In this document: in pieces, positions 20,401 to 31,000 of the stretch | Numbering within the stretch: position 1 is the first letter of the stretch | Layout: each line of letters opens with the position of its first letter | Assembly (NCBI GenBank): GCA_015680685.1 | Contig: MNCI01036747.1 | Span: 405,306 to 469,305 of the forward strand | Source of the DNA: Gnetum montanum | Taxonomy: Eukaryota; Streptophyta; Gnetopsida; Gnetales; Gnetaceae | Direction: 5' to 3' | Length of the DNA: 64,000 nucleotides | Translations under genes and position numbers: made by a program | The notes under the pieces: model-generated | The model's database searches: none | The model's input: the letters and a program-made list of their open reading frames with translations, nothing else | Told to the model about the DNA's origin: nothing

Positions 20401-22291
20401 AGCCGAACAGATTTGATGTAAAGGAAAAAGATCCTCTCAGCCTATATATATAAAGACAAATGTGACCAAACTCAAGACGTTTTTTCTGGGTCGCTTGAAA
20501 TTAAGGCTCTTAACCTGTCTATGATGTTGTCCGTATATCTATGAGATTCATCATCTGCAGGTTAAATAAAAGCATGCATCAGCCCGTGTAGCATTTAAAT
20601 AGCTTGTAAAACTTCCTAACTCATCACAGCAACCGCTTCAGAATTTTCATATACAGCTACCATCAACCCAAAAGCTTGAAAAGGACCAGGGAAAACCTAA
20701 TTTAAATTTTTGAAGAGAGAGGCTGTCACCCTGTACAGTAACGAACATCAATTTAAAACAGTTGCAGACCCACCAACAGACTAAAATTGCAGCGCTTGGA
20801 GACTAAAACGACAGAAGCTTTCTTGTTTTCTCAAATACGCAGGCGGCTCATGCTGTTTTCACAAAGCGTATAAACCAACAATCCAACATAACTCGTCACC
20901 CATCCAATCAATGGCGCTGATTAAAATTTCTGGCATTATGACCCATACAGAGGAGTTACGATTTTCCAAATATGCACAGGCATATGCTTCACTGAAACGA
21001 GTGTTATTAGCAAGTCTCTAACTCGTCCAACGACAAACACCAATAATTAGCCTACAACAGACCTACAAATTTCAAATGACCTAACCTATGACAGCAAACC
21101 TGTTCTGGGCTTTCAAAGATGTAGAAGTCCATGCTGAACTCCAATAAATGCCAAATATTAAAATTAAAATAAAAAAATGTTGACATCTACAACTAACCCC
21201 ATCAATAACTTCCAAGTTGTCACAACCACCAAAAACACATTTGACAGGCCAATAACAGAATTCTAACGGGGGCCTAGAGCCCACAATCCTCCCTGAAACA
21301 AACGTCTACCACAACTCAAACTTCAAATGCTTTTCATACAAACAAACAACAAGAAGCACTCAAAACAAAAATCAAGGAAACAGTTACAACCCCATGAAAC
21401 CAAAATGGTCCAGCTTCCCACAACCACTAAAAACCATTTATGTCGCAGATGCAGAACCCAGAAACAATAACCCAAATCTCTACCAAGACTCCAGACTCCA
21501 AAACTCTACTCTCTAACACACACAAAAAAACAGAAAACCGCAAAAAAAATTTCCGCCACAACACCAAACTTCCAAAAGATTAAAAAAACTAGGATTCAAT
21601 CATTCATTCATTCATTTTACAAACCTGGCGGAACGCGACCTTCCTCACTGCCATCGCCGAGGAACAAAACGCTCTGATCAGACCTCTGAATCCTGAAGCC
21701 ATCAAACCCAGCAAGAGTCATATCCGCGCGGAGATTGGAGCCCCTCTTCCAGATCTTGTAGGTATCAGAGGGCGCAATTCTTCCGATAAATGGAATCACA
21801 GAGCTCTCAAAGTGGAACGTAATCTCCATGTAGAAATCCCTCATTCTCCTCATTGCTTCCACAAGCCGCGGCAGGCGCCTGCACCATTTAGCCCAGGCCA
21901 GGGGCTGATAATGGCGCATAATGGCCATGGCCACACCTTCTGCACGAGCACAGACGGCTTCCTGCAACGCGCTCCAGCCTAACTCGTTCTGCAAACTCCA
22001 ATCCGCGCCTGCGGACATCAAAATCTCGGCGGCCTCGGCATCCCCGCTGTGCACAGTCAGGTGCAGAGCCGTTTCCCTGCGCGGAACATCTCGGCGATCG
22101 ATAATGGCGGAGATCGCGTCCGCTTTTTGCTCTTCAGAAATCGAATCGGCCTCCGTCTGAACCTCCTCCGCCGGACGAAGTTTGGGCAGAGATGCTGCAA
22201 TTCGCCGCAGCGCTGCATGGTCGCCCTGCAGAACTGCAACGTGCACGGGACTGTGCTCGTATTTCTTCAATTCCTCCGACGACGACGCCAT
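17124..22291 (-). CDS. ANKRD13-like ankyrin-repeat / GPCR-chaperone domain protein
   Basis: Three exons on the minus strand, joined 22291-21625, 19563-18416 and 17495-17124, give 728 residues. Both introns are GT-AG and all junctions keep frame. Residues about 12-130 carry ankyrin-type repeats (SPVHVAVLQGDHAALRRI; RRETALHLTVHSGDAEAAEI; LGWSALQEAV). The rest matches the GPCR-chaperone domain of plant ANKRD13-like proteins, with hallmark stretches QPLAWAKWCRRLPRL, SDTYKIWKRGSNLRADMTLAG, VAIPVIPTIRVIVTFTKFEE and a lysine-rich C-terminal tail. Animal ANKRD13 proteins bind ubiquitinated membrane proteins in endocytosis; the plant role is less defined. A poorly conserved segment (residues about 370-540) holds three RRSxxxE repeats. 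I chose the second Met (22291), because related proteins begin close to the SPVH motif; starting at 22339 would add 16 residues. The reading frame is intact, so the gene is probably functional. Confidence 0.9.
17496..18415 (-). other. Intron 2 of the ANKRD13-like gene
   Basis: 920 bp, GT-AG, AT-rich; nothing else seen in it. Confidence 0.85.
18416..19563 (-). CDS. Exon 2 of the ANKRD13-like gene
   Basis: Preceded by the acceptor TTCTTTTCAG and ended by GTCAAG before GTATCATTG. It encodes the central part, from SLCMLSHKDKEIM to LPSGTFPVK, which joins in frame to VAIPVIPTIR of exon 3. It contains the RRSMSVE/RRSVSVE/RRSICIE repeat. Confidence 0.88.
19564..21624 (-). other. Intron 1 of the ANKRD13-like gene
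   Basis: 2,061 bp, GT-AG, AT-rich. No transposable element or gene was recognised inside it. Confidence 0.85.
21625..22291 (-). CDS. Exon 1 of the ANKRD13-like gene
   Basis: Encodes the ankyrin repeats and the start of the GPCR-chaperone domain. It ends CCGCCAG before GTTTGTAAAA and splits a Gly codon after its first base. Exon 2 begins GGTCTCTGTGC, restoring VPPGSL, a conserved stretch in the family. Confidence 0.85.
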
Positions 22292-24300
22292 TATTGCTGC
22301 TGAAATCAGAGGCCAGATCGAGAAGGATTCCGGCGCCACGAAGGCTTGCGGAGAATCAGAACGCAGAGATTATTAGGATGATGCTCGCGACGGGCATTTC
22401 ACCGGCCCATTGCTGGTTCCCAAATCGGGTCCCGGATTTTGCAAATTTCTGCGAGACAGTTGCAAGTCCCAGCTCGAAAATTTTCCCCCCCACCGAATTG
22501 CAGATTTCGGTTCAAGGACTTGCTTGCCTCAAATTGCAGATTCCGGTTTGGGGATGTTTCCCCAAGTTTCACTCGAAAGATTTCTCCCCTAGTCTCAGAT
22601 TCCGGGACAATGATTTCTTCTTCCACCGAGTCGCAGGATTTCTTTCCCCTTAGAGCTGCAAGAAGATTTCAGGAATGATGATTTCCCCGAAAGGGAAAGA
22701 AATGGCGCCCACTTGAAAACTGCCCAGAATTTCTCTGCGGCGCTTCGGGGACCCGGAATTGCAGACGTTTTCTTGAAAACAATGCCGGCTTCTTGTGCTG
22801 CTACTGCTGATCTCAGAAATCCGCGGAGACGACGAAGAACTCAGCAAGTCCTGAGAAACAGGGCCAACGCTTTCGGAGTCCAAGATTTTCCCAGAACGGA
22901 AACATGGGCAGGCGAATCGGAATCGGAGTTGTTGATTTAGGAGAAAAGCAATGCAACAGCAGAAAGTTCTCGGAAATTCCGACCTCAGGCGGAATCCGGT
23001 GCTCCCTTAACAACCAAGAATCAACAACCCACAAAAAAGAATCTCTCTATCTCTGCAACTGCAACTGCTGCTGCAGCTGGAACAACCAGATTATACCACC
23101 TGGAGCCTCTGCAAGAAATAAACTTGCACTTGCACACTTTTTTCTCTCAGTCACACCAACAACAACAACAGCAACATCAGCATCGGCGGCGGCAGCGGGC
23201 CCGGCGGATTTCAACAAAGGAATTCAGGCCGGGCCAGCAGCAGCATCCGGAGGATGACCCGCTCTTTTTCCTAAAACAAAAGAAACACCTCAACACAGAG
23301 TCCAACCAAAGACCCAGAACCAGAAAAATGAAAAAACACACAAAACAGCACAAATGCTCCCAATGCCTCTCAGGTGCGACTGGAGTGGACCAGGCCAGGC
23401 CACACAGCAGCAGCAAGTAAGGAATTTGATTCTGCAAAATCTGTACCCTCTGCACTGCAAAATCTGAGCAGCAAGTATTTCTCAATGGACTGGTCCTGCT
23501 TCTTTTGGCTTTTCAGGAAGCAAGGCCGGCCTTATATGAACGAGAAGAAGAAGAAGAAGAAACAGTTCTTCGTGTTAAGTTCAGGTCAGTTTTTTAGTCC
23601 ACACATATGCCTACCACAAAATACCAAAGCCTAATCCAACAAAACTGTCCCTAGAAACTGCACTTGCAACCCAGAAAGCTCGCAAACCACAGTTCCTGCC
23701 CTGAACCAATGCCAAAGCCAAAGCTAAAGCTAGACCCACAACTGTCCTTTTTCGGCACCGCTGGAAATTTTATTAGTTTCCCAATTTTCACGTGCCGCTG
23801 ATAGGCCTCACCACACCGAGCCCCGCTCCAACCCAACTTCCTTTCTTAGTTTTTTTTCCTCCTCCCTCGCTTTGTTTTCTAGCGGTCCCCTAAACTAGGG
23901 CATACCCTCCTCATACAGTCACAGAATTATTAGTAGCAAATTCCTTCTACCACTTGCTGCTGCTCTGCAAATTTATTTCTGCGGGTTTTCAGGTTTTCAA
24001 TTCAGGAAAAAGCAGGTTCGCATGCATTGAGAAATCCAGACAGCGACGGCAGCCATTAAACTTCGGGTGCGCGGCCAACTATAAAGTCAAAATCCATGAA
24101 TCCCACTGCTGCAACGTATTGTATTGCATTTCAGACCGGACCAGAACGGACAGCTCAGTATCTTATTTGTTTTTCTTCTGTGGATGCCATCACCGTCTGT
24201 ATTTGTAAGAGTTGTTGCAGATGAAGCAGCATGATGGGTTCTTCACTCCCATTGAAAACAACCGCTGCTCCTCCTCCTCTCGAATCATGCGCTTCAATGC
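22292..24300 (-). promoter_or_regulatory. 5' UTR and promoter region of the ANKRD13-like gene
   Basis: Richer in GC than its surroundings up to about 24300, with trinucleotide runs (AACAACAACAACAGCAAC near 23157 and AGAAGAAGAAGAAG near 23546). A possible TATA element on the minus strand (CATATAAGG) lies near 23529-23538, but no transcript start can be set. Short open stretches in this interval have no recognisable content. Confidence 0.35.
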
Positions 24301-26130
24301 CTTGAGAGGTAAAGTAAAGGAAGGTCCCGCAGGGATTGATAAATTTTATTTGGTTATTTATTTGGGTATTTAATCCGTCGAGCTGAGCCGGTCAATGATT
24401 CAAAAATGGCCCCATAAATTGGGCTCTAGGGGCTCTGTTTCAGCTTTTCCAATTTTGTCATAAGAGATTGCAACGGATCAGAGTAAAATACAGCAGTTTC
24501 AGGCTCAAGGTAAAATTTATCTTTGGCGCCATGGTATTGTTTTTTGATGCATTTTTGAGAAATTTGGAGGAAAAACCGGTTCAGTTTCGACTTTCTTCCT
24601 TCGGTGTTATTTTTGGATGGACTTTTGCAAAATTTGGATGGGAAGTGGGTTAAGTTTCCGTTGGATTGCAGGATCAAGACGAGAAAAATAAAATTTCCAG
24701 GCGACGTTCTTCTTGTTACTGAGAAAATCAAATAAAAATCGTGAGAATACGAAATTGTATCACGGGATGTCGGCGGATCGTTGCAGAAATTATTATTACG
24801 ATGCGTCGGTGTTACGGTGTCCGTGATTGTTTAAAAATGCTCTATTTTATCGTGATTTTAGAAAAAAGAAAGGATGGCCTGTTTTCTTCTTCCTTTGGCA
24901 GGATTAAAAAATAAACAATGCCTTTCGCAATGATATTTAAGGAAAACGCTCCGGTTTTTTAAGCATAAGGATTTGGGTAATAAAGACTAATGAATACATG
25001 CATTGGTTGAGAAATTATCATGGCTGTGTGTGCACTTTTAAAAAGTTGAACGTTGCTTTTTTTAAGCCGGCCAAAATTGGTTTGATGGTTCATAATCGTT
25101 TGGCGACTTTCAAGGAGCTTTTACTAGTTCAAAGTGGAATTTTTCTATGTTTTTTATGATGCAAATTCGTTGGCATCAACTAGTATAGTGGTGTCATTTA
25201 AGAACAACTGATTTTTGTCTGTTGAAAGTGACCATTCTATCCACAAATTTCCGGGAAGAAAATTTATCTCTATGGATCTTTGGAACAACCGTGGATTTAA
25301 GAGGACATATGCAAAGGTGAGTGCCCAAAGAAACAGGATCCATGGCAATAACTATGATGAACTTTTTTAAGGGTTTGAAGGTATGATGTTCATCAATGAC
25401 AACACCACCAACTTCAATTAATTCAAGTTATATCATGTTATCTTCAACCAACCCACAAACAAACTAGATCCACTTTCTTTCTTTAATGCTTGTTGAATCC
25501 ATTTTCATTTCACGGAAATGTATACACTTGGAGTTCAACCTTATAGACTAATTAGTTGGACTTCAACTCTAAATAATGTCTATGTATTTTAAATTTTTTT
25601 GATGAGGTGTTTCCTTTATTAAAAGTCAACTTCAATCAAATCAAATCATGTCTCAAACTAGCAAGTTCAATTAAGACAAGTCAAGAATGGTCTTCCACCA
25701 TCAATAAGCTATAATGAAACCTATCAAATATTATAGCAAGTTTACAAATGAGGAAGTAAACAATTTTAACATAAGTAGTTATTTAAGCCTTCTTTTCTTT
25801 CTTTAAAAAACTCAATCAAGAAAATAGAAATGAAGTAGAAGAAAGGAAACCAAAATAAATAAATATGGAAAATTTACTTTCAAAGATGTAAAATGTAATA
25901 GCTACATTTCACTTTCCAAAACTTTATATTTAACATAAAACTATATAATAGTTTGTTTTTAATTTACTTTCAATTTTGCTTCTTTTATTTTTTATTTTGA
26001 TATATTAATTGGTAATCATTGTAGATTAAATTTAATCTAAAGTCATAATATTTTAAGTTTAAAGATATTGGATATAAGATTGTAACCATTTCCACTCTCA
26101 TCCTAGGGAAATATAGACAAATCGACATCA
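24301..26130. other. AT-rich intergenic DNA, nothing recognised
   Basis: No coding stretch longer than about 100 codons and no motif of a known element was found on either strand. Confidence 0.5.
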
Positions 26131-26210
26131 ACCTTGTTGGGGAATAGTTAAGTCTTCATCTTACTAGTTATTTCATCCAACTTTGAATCCCTCTATATTT
26201 ATTTAACAAT

Positions 26211-26395
26211 GAGGTGTTAGCCTAGTGGTATAGGTCTTGGCTTAGTAACCCTAGGTCACAGGCTTGATTCTGGCATTGAGTTATAAACTTCTATAAATCT
26301 TGGGGAGTACCTATGTTTCACTTATTTTGGATTCCAACCCACACACACAACCTCCCCGTCCCCCCAAACAAAAAAAGAAAAAAAGAAAAAAATCA
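26211..26395 (+). repeat. tRNA-derived SINE-like element
   Basis: Contains an A-box-like TTAGCCTAGTGG (26217-26228) and a B-box-like GGCTTGATTCT (26261-26271) at the spacing of a pol III promoter, and ends in an A-rich tail (AAAAAAAGAAAAAAAGAAAA-type, to about 26395). It does not fold as a complete tRNA. Confidence 0.55.
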
Positions 26396-26447
26396 TGCAC
26401 TTACTTTAACTTATAATTCATCTTATGTATCATTCTTAACAAACTTG

Positions 26448-26700
26448 TAGTAAGGTGGTTAAGATACGCACCTTTTGGTGAGGTGCTTATGGTTCGATTC
26501 CTATCTCCTCCCCTAGGTGTGGCAACAATTGTGCTATTGCCTAGAGCCACAGTGCTCATCTTGCTAAGCAAGGTCTTGGGAGGGTTGGTAGATGAGCGAA
26601 AGCTTAACCGCTTTGAATGGTTATACCTAAGCTTGAACCCAAGTCTTCAACTTGAGAAACAAGCACCTTACCATCACTCCAAATAACAATTAAGACTTTA
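26448..26700 (+). repeat. Two tRNA-derived SINE-like heads facing each other
   Basis: On the plus strand, TAGTAAGGTGGTTA (26448-26461) and GGTTCGATTCC (26491-26501), a perfect B box. On the minus strand, TGATGGTAAGGTGC and GGGTTCAAGCTT at about 26690-26629. The heads point toward each other, suggesting two insertions. Confidence 0.5.
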
Positions 26701-27554
26701 TTTTATTATTTATTATGTCAACCTTTGAATCCTTCATATCTTTCAACTAATTTGTAATTAATTTTATCTATTAAGGTCAAATCATTTTAGCACATGCTTC
26801 TTTACTTAAGGCTTAAAAGCAATGTAACAAATAAAATACTAAAGAAGAATAAAAAAATTAAATAAACATTGAAAGTTTACCTTTTGCATTTGCAATATGT
26901 TTGTTATGTATGAGCTCAAGATGGATTAAAATTCCATTGGAAATTTAAAAACATTAACTAGTTTTGTTTTTTAGACCCATTATAATTATTGACCCATCCT
27001 TTTATCTTACCCTTGTTTAATAGTTCTAATTTGTAGCTATATATATAGGATGTTTTTTCTACAATAATACAAGCTAACTTCTTGATTAAGCAATAAGGAA
27101 GTTGAACTTTAGCATAGATTCATTAATTGTTATTTCGTCTTTAATCTACATGTTGAATTTCTTGTTCATGCATAGTTATTCAATTTGAAAATTTATTTTC
27201 AAAAATTTAACATTAATGCTTAACTTATTAAGATTTGATTTAAGATGAAATTTTGTTACATTGGGAAGAGAACAATTTTAACATAAAGTGTTAGAGCTCT
27301 CTTCAAGACCTCAAACAAAACTTAATAAATAAATGTGCTAAATAAATGAAAATAAGAAGAAAAAAAGAAAAACCAAATAAACATAGAAACTTAACTTTTG
27401 AATATGTAAATATGTAATAGTTATATTTGTACTTACTTTTGCTAAAACTTTTATAATCTCTTTATAAAGTTTATGTTATAAATCTAATTATGTTATTGAT
27501 ATTTTTTTAGCAATTAAAAGTTTATATATAGTAAATTAAATTTAGGATTCGCCA

Positions 27555-27730
27555 CTTGTAGTGATGCTAAGGCACTTATTTCCTAAATTGTAAGATATGG
27601 GTTCAAGCCTAGGGTAGAACTACTTGAAAGAGGTTAGGATTTCACTTATCCATCAACCCTCCTAGGCCTCACCTTAGTGAGATAAGTATTGAGCCTCAAG
27701 GTGATTATCCTTTTTTATAGTGAATTAAGT
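27555..27730 (+). repeat. tRNA-derived SINE-like element
   Basis: A-box-like TAGTGATGCTAAGG (27559-27572) and B-box-like GGGTTCAAGCC (27599-27609). The following body is rich in CCTAGGCCTCACC and ends in TTTTTT. Confidence 0.5.
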
Positions 27731-27849
27731 TTGTATCACAGTATTAGGTAACACATAGGATATAAAAGGATTGATTGTAAGTAAAGTCCCCAACTAACAA
27801 ATTCAACTATGTTAAGTTTGTGTCCTTTCTAATTAATAGACTAATGACT

Positions 27850-30800
27850 TCAACTTCCCTTAGTTAGAGTTAAATTTACTAAAACTAAACTCAAAATTTT
27901 GTACATCTGTAGATCCTCTAGATCTATTGGATGGTAGAATATACATACCATGAGTTTTGAAAACATCATTATGAAAATTACCAAGCATTCTTTGGTTAAC
28001 ATTTGGAACAAATCAACCAAATTTGCAACTATAATATTCCATTTATGTCTAATGTGCTCCAATGCATGACATTGTAGGAAAAAGCAGTATTCATCTTCAA
28101 TGCTTTTGTATTACATAGTCGGCATATTCGTTCTTCAAGAGGAATTTTGTGTTATCTATCTGTTTTGACTCTCAAATGATAAGATCCCATCCATGCTCTA
28201 CCAATTGTGCATTATAACTAATAAGAAATAATAATAAATAAATAATTTTCCTTTGAATTAAGGCCTCTCCTATAACTATTCAAATAAAAATGTTTTTTGC
28301 CTTTGACATTTGCTCCAAGTTTGTTATATACTAATTGTTTTACCAACCTAAGTACAAACTTGGCTAGAATCATAATAGAGAATATACTCTTGAATATTCC
28401 ATTTATTAAGTCATAGAACTTCTTCATGAAGCCATCCTCTATCTTAAGTTTCTATCAATCACTTTTTTGGAATATTTATCCAATGAAGATGCGGAAAGAT
28501 TATGAATGTAGGCTATAAGCTAACAAATAGCTTCAACCTCCAATGACATCATTTCTACATCAAGAAGCATAATATCATACTGTAACTCTCTTCACTTTAA
28601 AATCATTAAGCAAAAAAAGCTTTTGAATTTCTTTTATTTGTTTCTAATATTTATTTGATAGAGCAAGACCCCATACAATACATTCATAAACAATGGTAGG
28701 TTGAACAATGACATGATGAAATTATTTTCAAATATCTGAAACTATAATAGATACTTTCTTATATTTGTTTTTAAAGGAAAATAAGGCTTTCATACCACCT
28801 ACAACTGATATCATTTGTAATTATGAGTGCATTCTAGGTGAAGATATTTGTAAGATGAAATTATGTCAACATGTTCATGTCTTATAGTAAAATTATACAT
28901 CCTATTTCATGTGCTACAAATCCTAATTTTTATTTTTTGGACACTAACTTTCATTCCTAACTACTAACAAAAAAAGTTTTTAAGAGTATTAAGCATTTGA
29001 TGTAGTCCTTCCATTGAATTGTAAATTATTAACATAGAGCAATAGTTTGAAAAGATTGCTTCCAATTGTAATTGTAAAATGAGTAGGTATTTTATACATC
29101 CACTCTTCAAGTTCATCAATAAAAAGACTCAATAAAGTAGGAGAAAGAGGACATCCTTGTTTAATACCAATAAAGTGTTAAATAAAATTCTTTCTTGTCC
29201 ATTTGTAAACTAAATACATACCTCTTTGTAAAGTTTTTAGATAGCTAATAATAGTGTGCTAGAAACTTCTAAATTTTTCAAGCATCTCCATAACTTGCTT
29301 CGAATGACATATCATAGGCCTTATAAAAATTTAAAAAGAAAATAAAATTTCTCTTTTATGAAATTTTTGCTCTATTAATAAGATATTTCAAAGTGATGAG
29401 ATGATCTATAGTAGAATGTTGTTGCCTGAATTGTGCCTAGGAAATTGCATGTATATGATTTTTTAGCCCATATTTCAAGCATATATCCTAGAATAGTGCC
29501 CATAACCTTGCCAAAAATATTGTTGATTATAATCAATCTATAATTATTTAGATATTTTTTGTCTTCTTCTCTTAAAAGCATAACTACTTCATTGATTCAC
29601 AATTCCTTTTCTAACCCTACTTACATAGCCATATTTAACTTATTCTAAATGGCATTCCATACTAGTGGTTATCCCCATTTAAGCATTTATTCATATAAAT
29701 TCTTTACATTAGTAGCTTTTCCTAATGCTAAGTTTTTTTATCTCTTGTCTTGTATCATCAAAAGAAATAAATAATGTAGTACCATTGTTATGAAAAACTT
29801 TTTTTCTATCTTTGCTATGAAACAAAGCTTGATAAAAATTTTCAATATTTATGAGAGAAAATTCATAGTCTATTCTTCTTTTGCTTTGAAATAAATGCCA
29901 AAAACATTTAAGATATTTCTTTATCATTGCTAATAAACTATTTTGTCTTCATTTATTAAATTTTTTATTCTTAATTCAAATCAAATTTTTATATGCTTTG
30001 ATAGTCTCTCATGACTTTTGAGTCATCAATAAAATTATAGGTAACTTACATTCTTCAACAAACAATTATTGATTGTTTGTATTTTGACATTTAGAATTAT
30101 TTAGGGTAGTTGTAATTAGGGTTTGTATAAGACTCACACTTAAATTCCAAATCTTTTAAATTTCATTTTGAAAATAATCATTCATTTTTGTAGTTAGCCT
30201 GAAGTAGTTTTGCCTCCTAGAATATCTAATCCATTATGTATTTGTTAATAACATGAAGTATAAAAGATGATGTTAGGATTTAATTATTTCTTCATCTACT
30301 TCATAACATTTGATACAGCTAACATTGTCTAGGCTAAAAAGAAGAAAATCAATATTAGAGTTGCCTTTTGGTCTTACAAAAGTGAAGCCATATAATTTTG
30401 CATATTTATAGATGCCGTTAAGAACTAATAGATCCGGTCAATGTTGCCATTGTAACAAGTGTTTTCCCTTGTGATTAAATTGTTTATCTTTAGAGCATTG
30501 ATTTCATTTTGTGTTTTTCTCATATTCTAAAAAGCCTTGAGGATTCCAGTGACTAGTAAGGATTTTATTGAACTAATTATAGCATTAAAGTCACCACAAA
30601 TGTAAATTTTCCTCTTTGAGCAAAACTAGCAATATCCATGCCAAGGGATTGAAATGAAAAATCTTGCCCTTTTTGGACATAAAGAGCAACTTCTCTAGGT
30701 GCAAAGCAACAAAAATCTAAAAAATAAAAAAGAATTTTGATGTAATATTTTTACCCAAACATATTGATTGTATTCATATACCTTTTCTATTTGGACTTGC

Positions 30801-31000
30801 TTATGAAAAGAATTTTGAATCAAAAAGCCAAACTTCTAAAAGGTCTTCCATGATTTGCATTCCTTTTGTGAGAAAAGATAAAATAGAAAAATTTGGAATA
30901 ATATTTTATTGAGAAATTTCAGTTTTCCATGTTTCAACAATACCAAAAATGTTAAATTTATTTTTGTCACAAAGAAATGTGTACCATTTAACTTTAACCT
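27850..31000 (-). mobile_element. LINE-C: degenerate non-LTR retrotransposon of a non-standard plant type
   Basis: On the minus strand, in 5' to 3' order: an endonuclease fragment with IYICGDFNAIIS (about 30610-30570); RT blocks NNIFGKVMGTILGYMLEIW (within 29581-29375); NFYKAYDMSF (about 29320); GIKQGCPLSPTLLSLFIDEL (about 29174-29115); LLYVNNL, a decayed YVDD box (about 29050); and a C-terminal ERICRLC...DEYCFFLQC...LEH block (about 28135-28050). Frames are broken many times. The block order and the CxxC...FxxxC ending are shared with LINE-D and differ from L1-type LINE-A and LINE-B. Confidence 0.75.

Noticed and set aside
22292-22339. Upstream ATG at 22339 as the start of the ANKRD13-like protein
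   Set aside because: Possible, but the 16 extra residues are unlike the short N-terminus normally seen before the SPVHxAV motif; the second ATG was preferred.
22049-23634. Several short plus-strand ORFs opposite and upstream of ANKRD13 exon 1
   Set aside because: GC-rich DNA gives chance open frames; they overlap the exon antisense or consist of low-complexity repeats (QQQQ, KKKK).
26211-26280. A tRNA gene
   Set aside because: A and B boxes are present but no cloverleaf with matched acceptor and anticodon arms can be formed, and an A-rich SINE-like tail follows.
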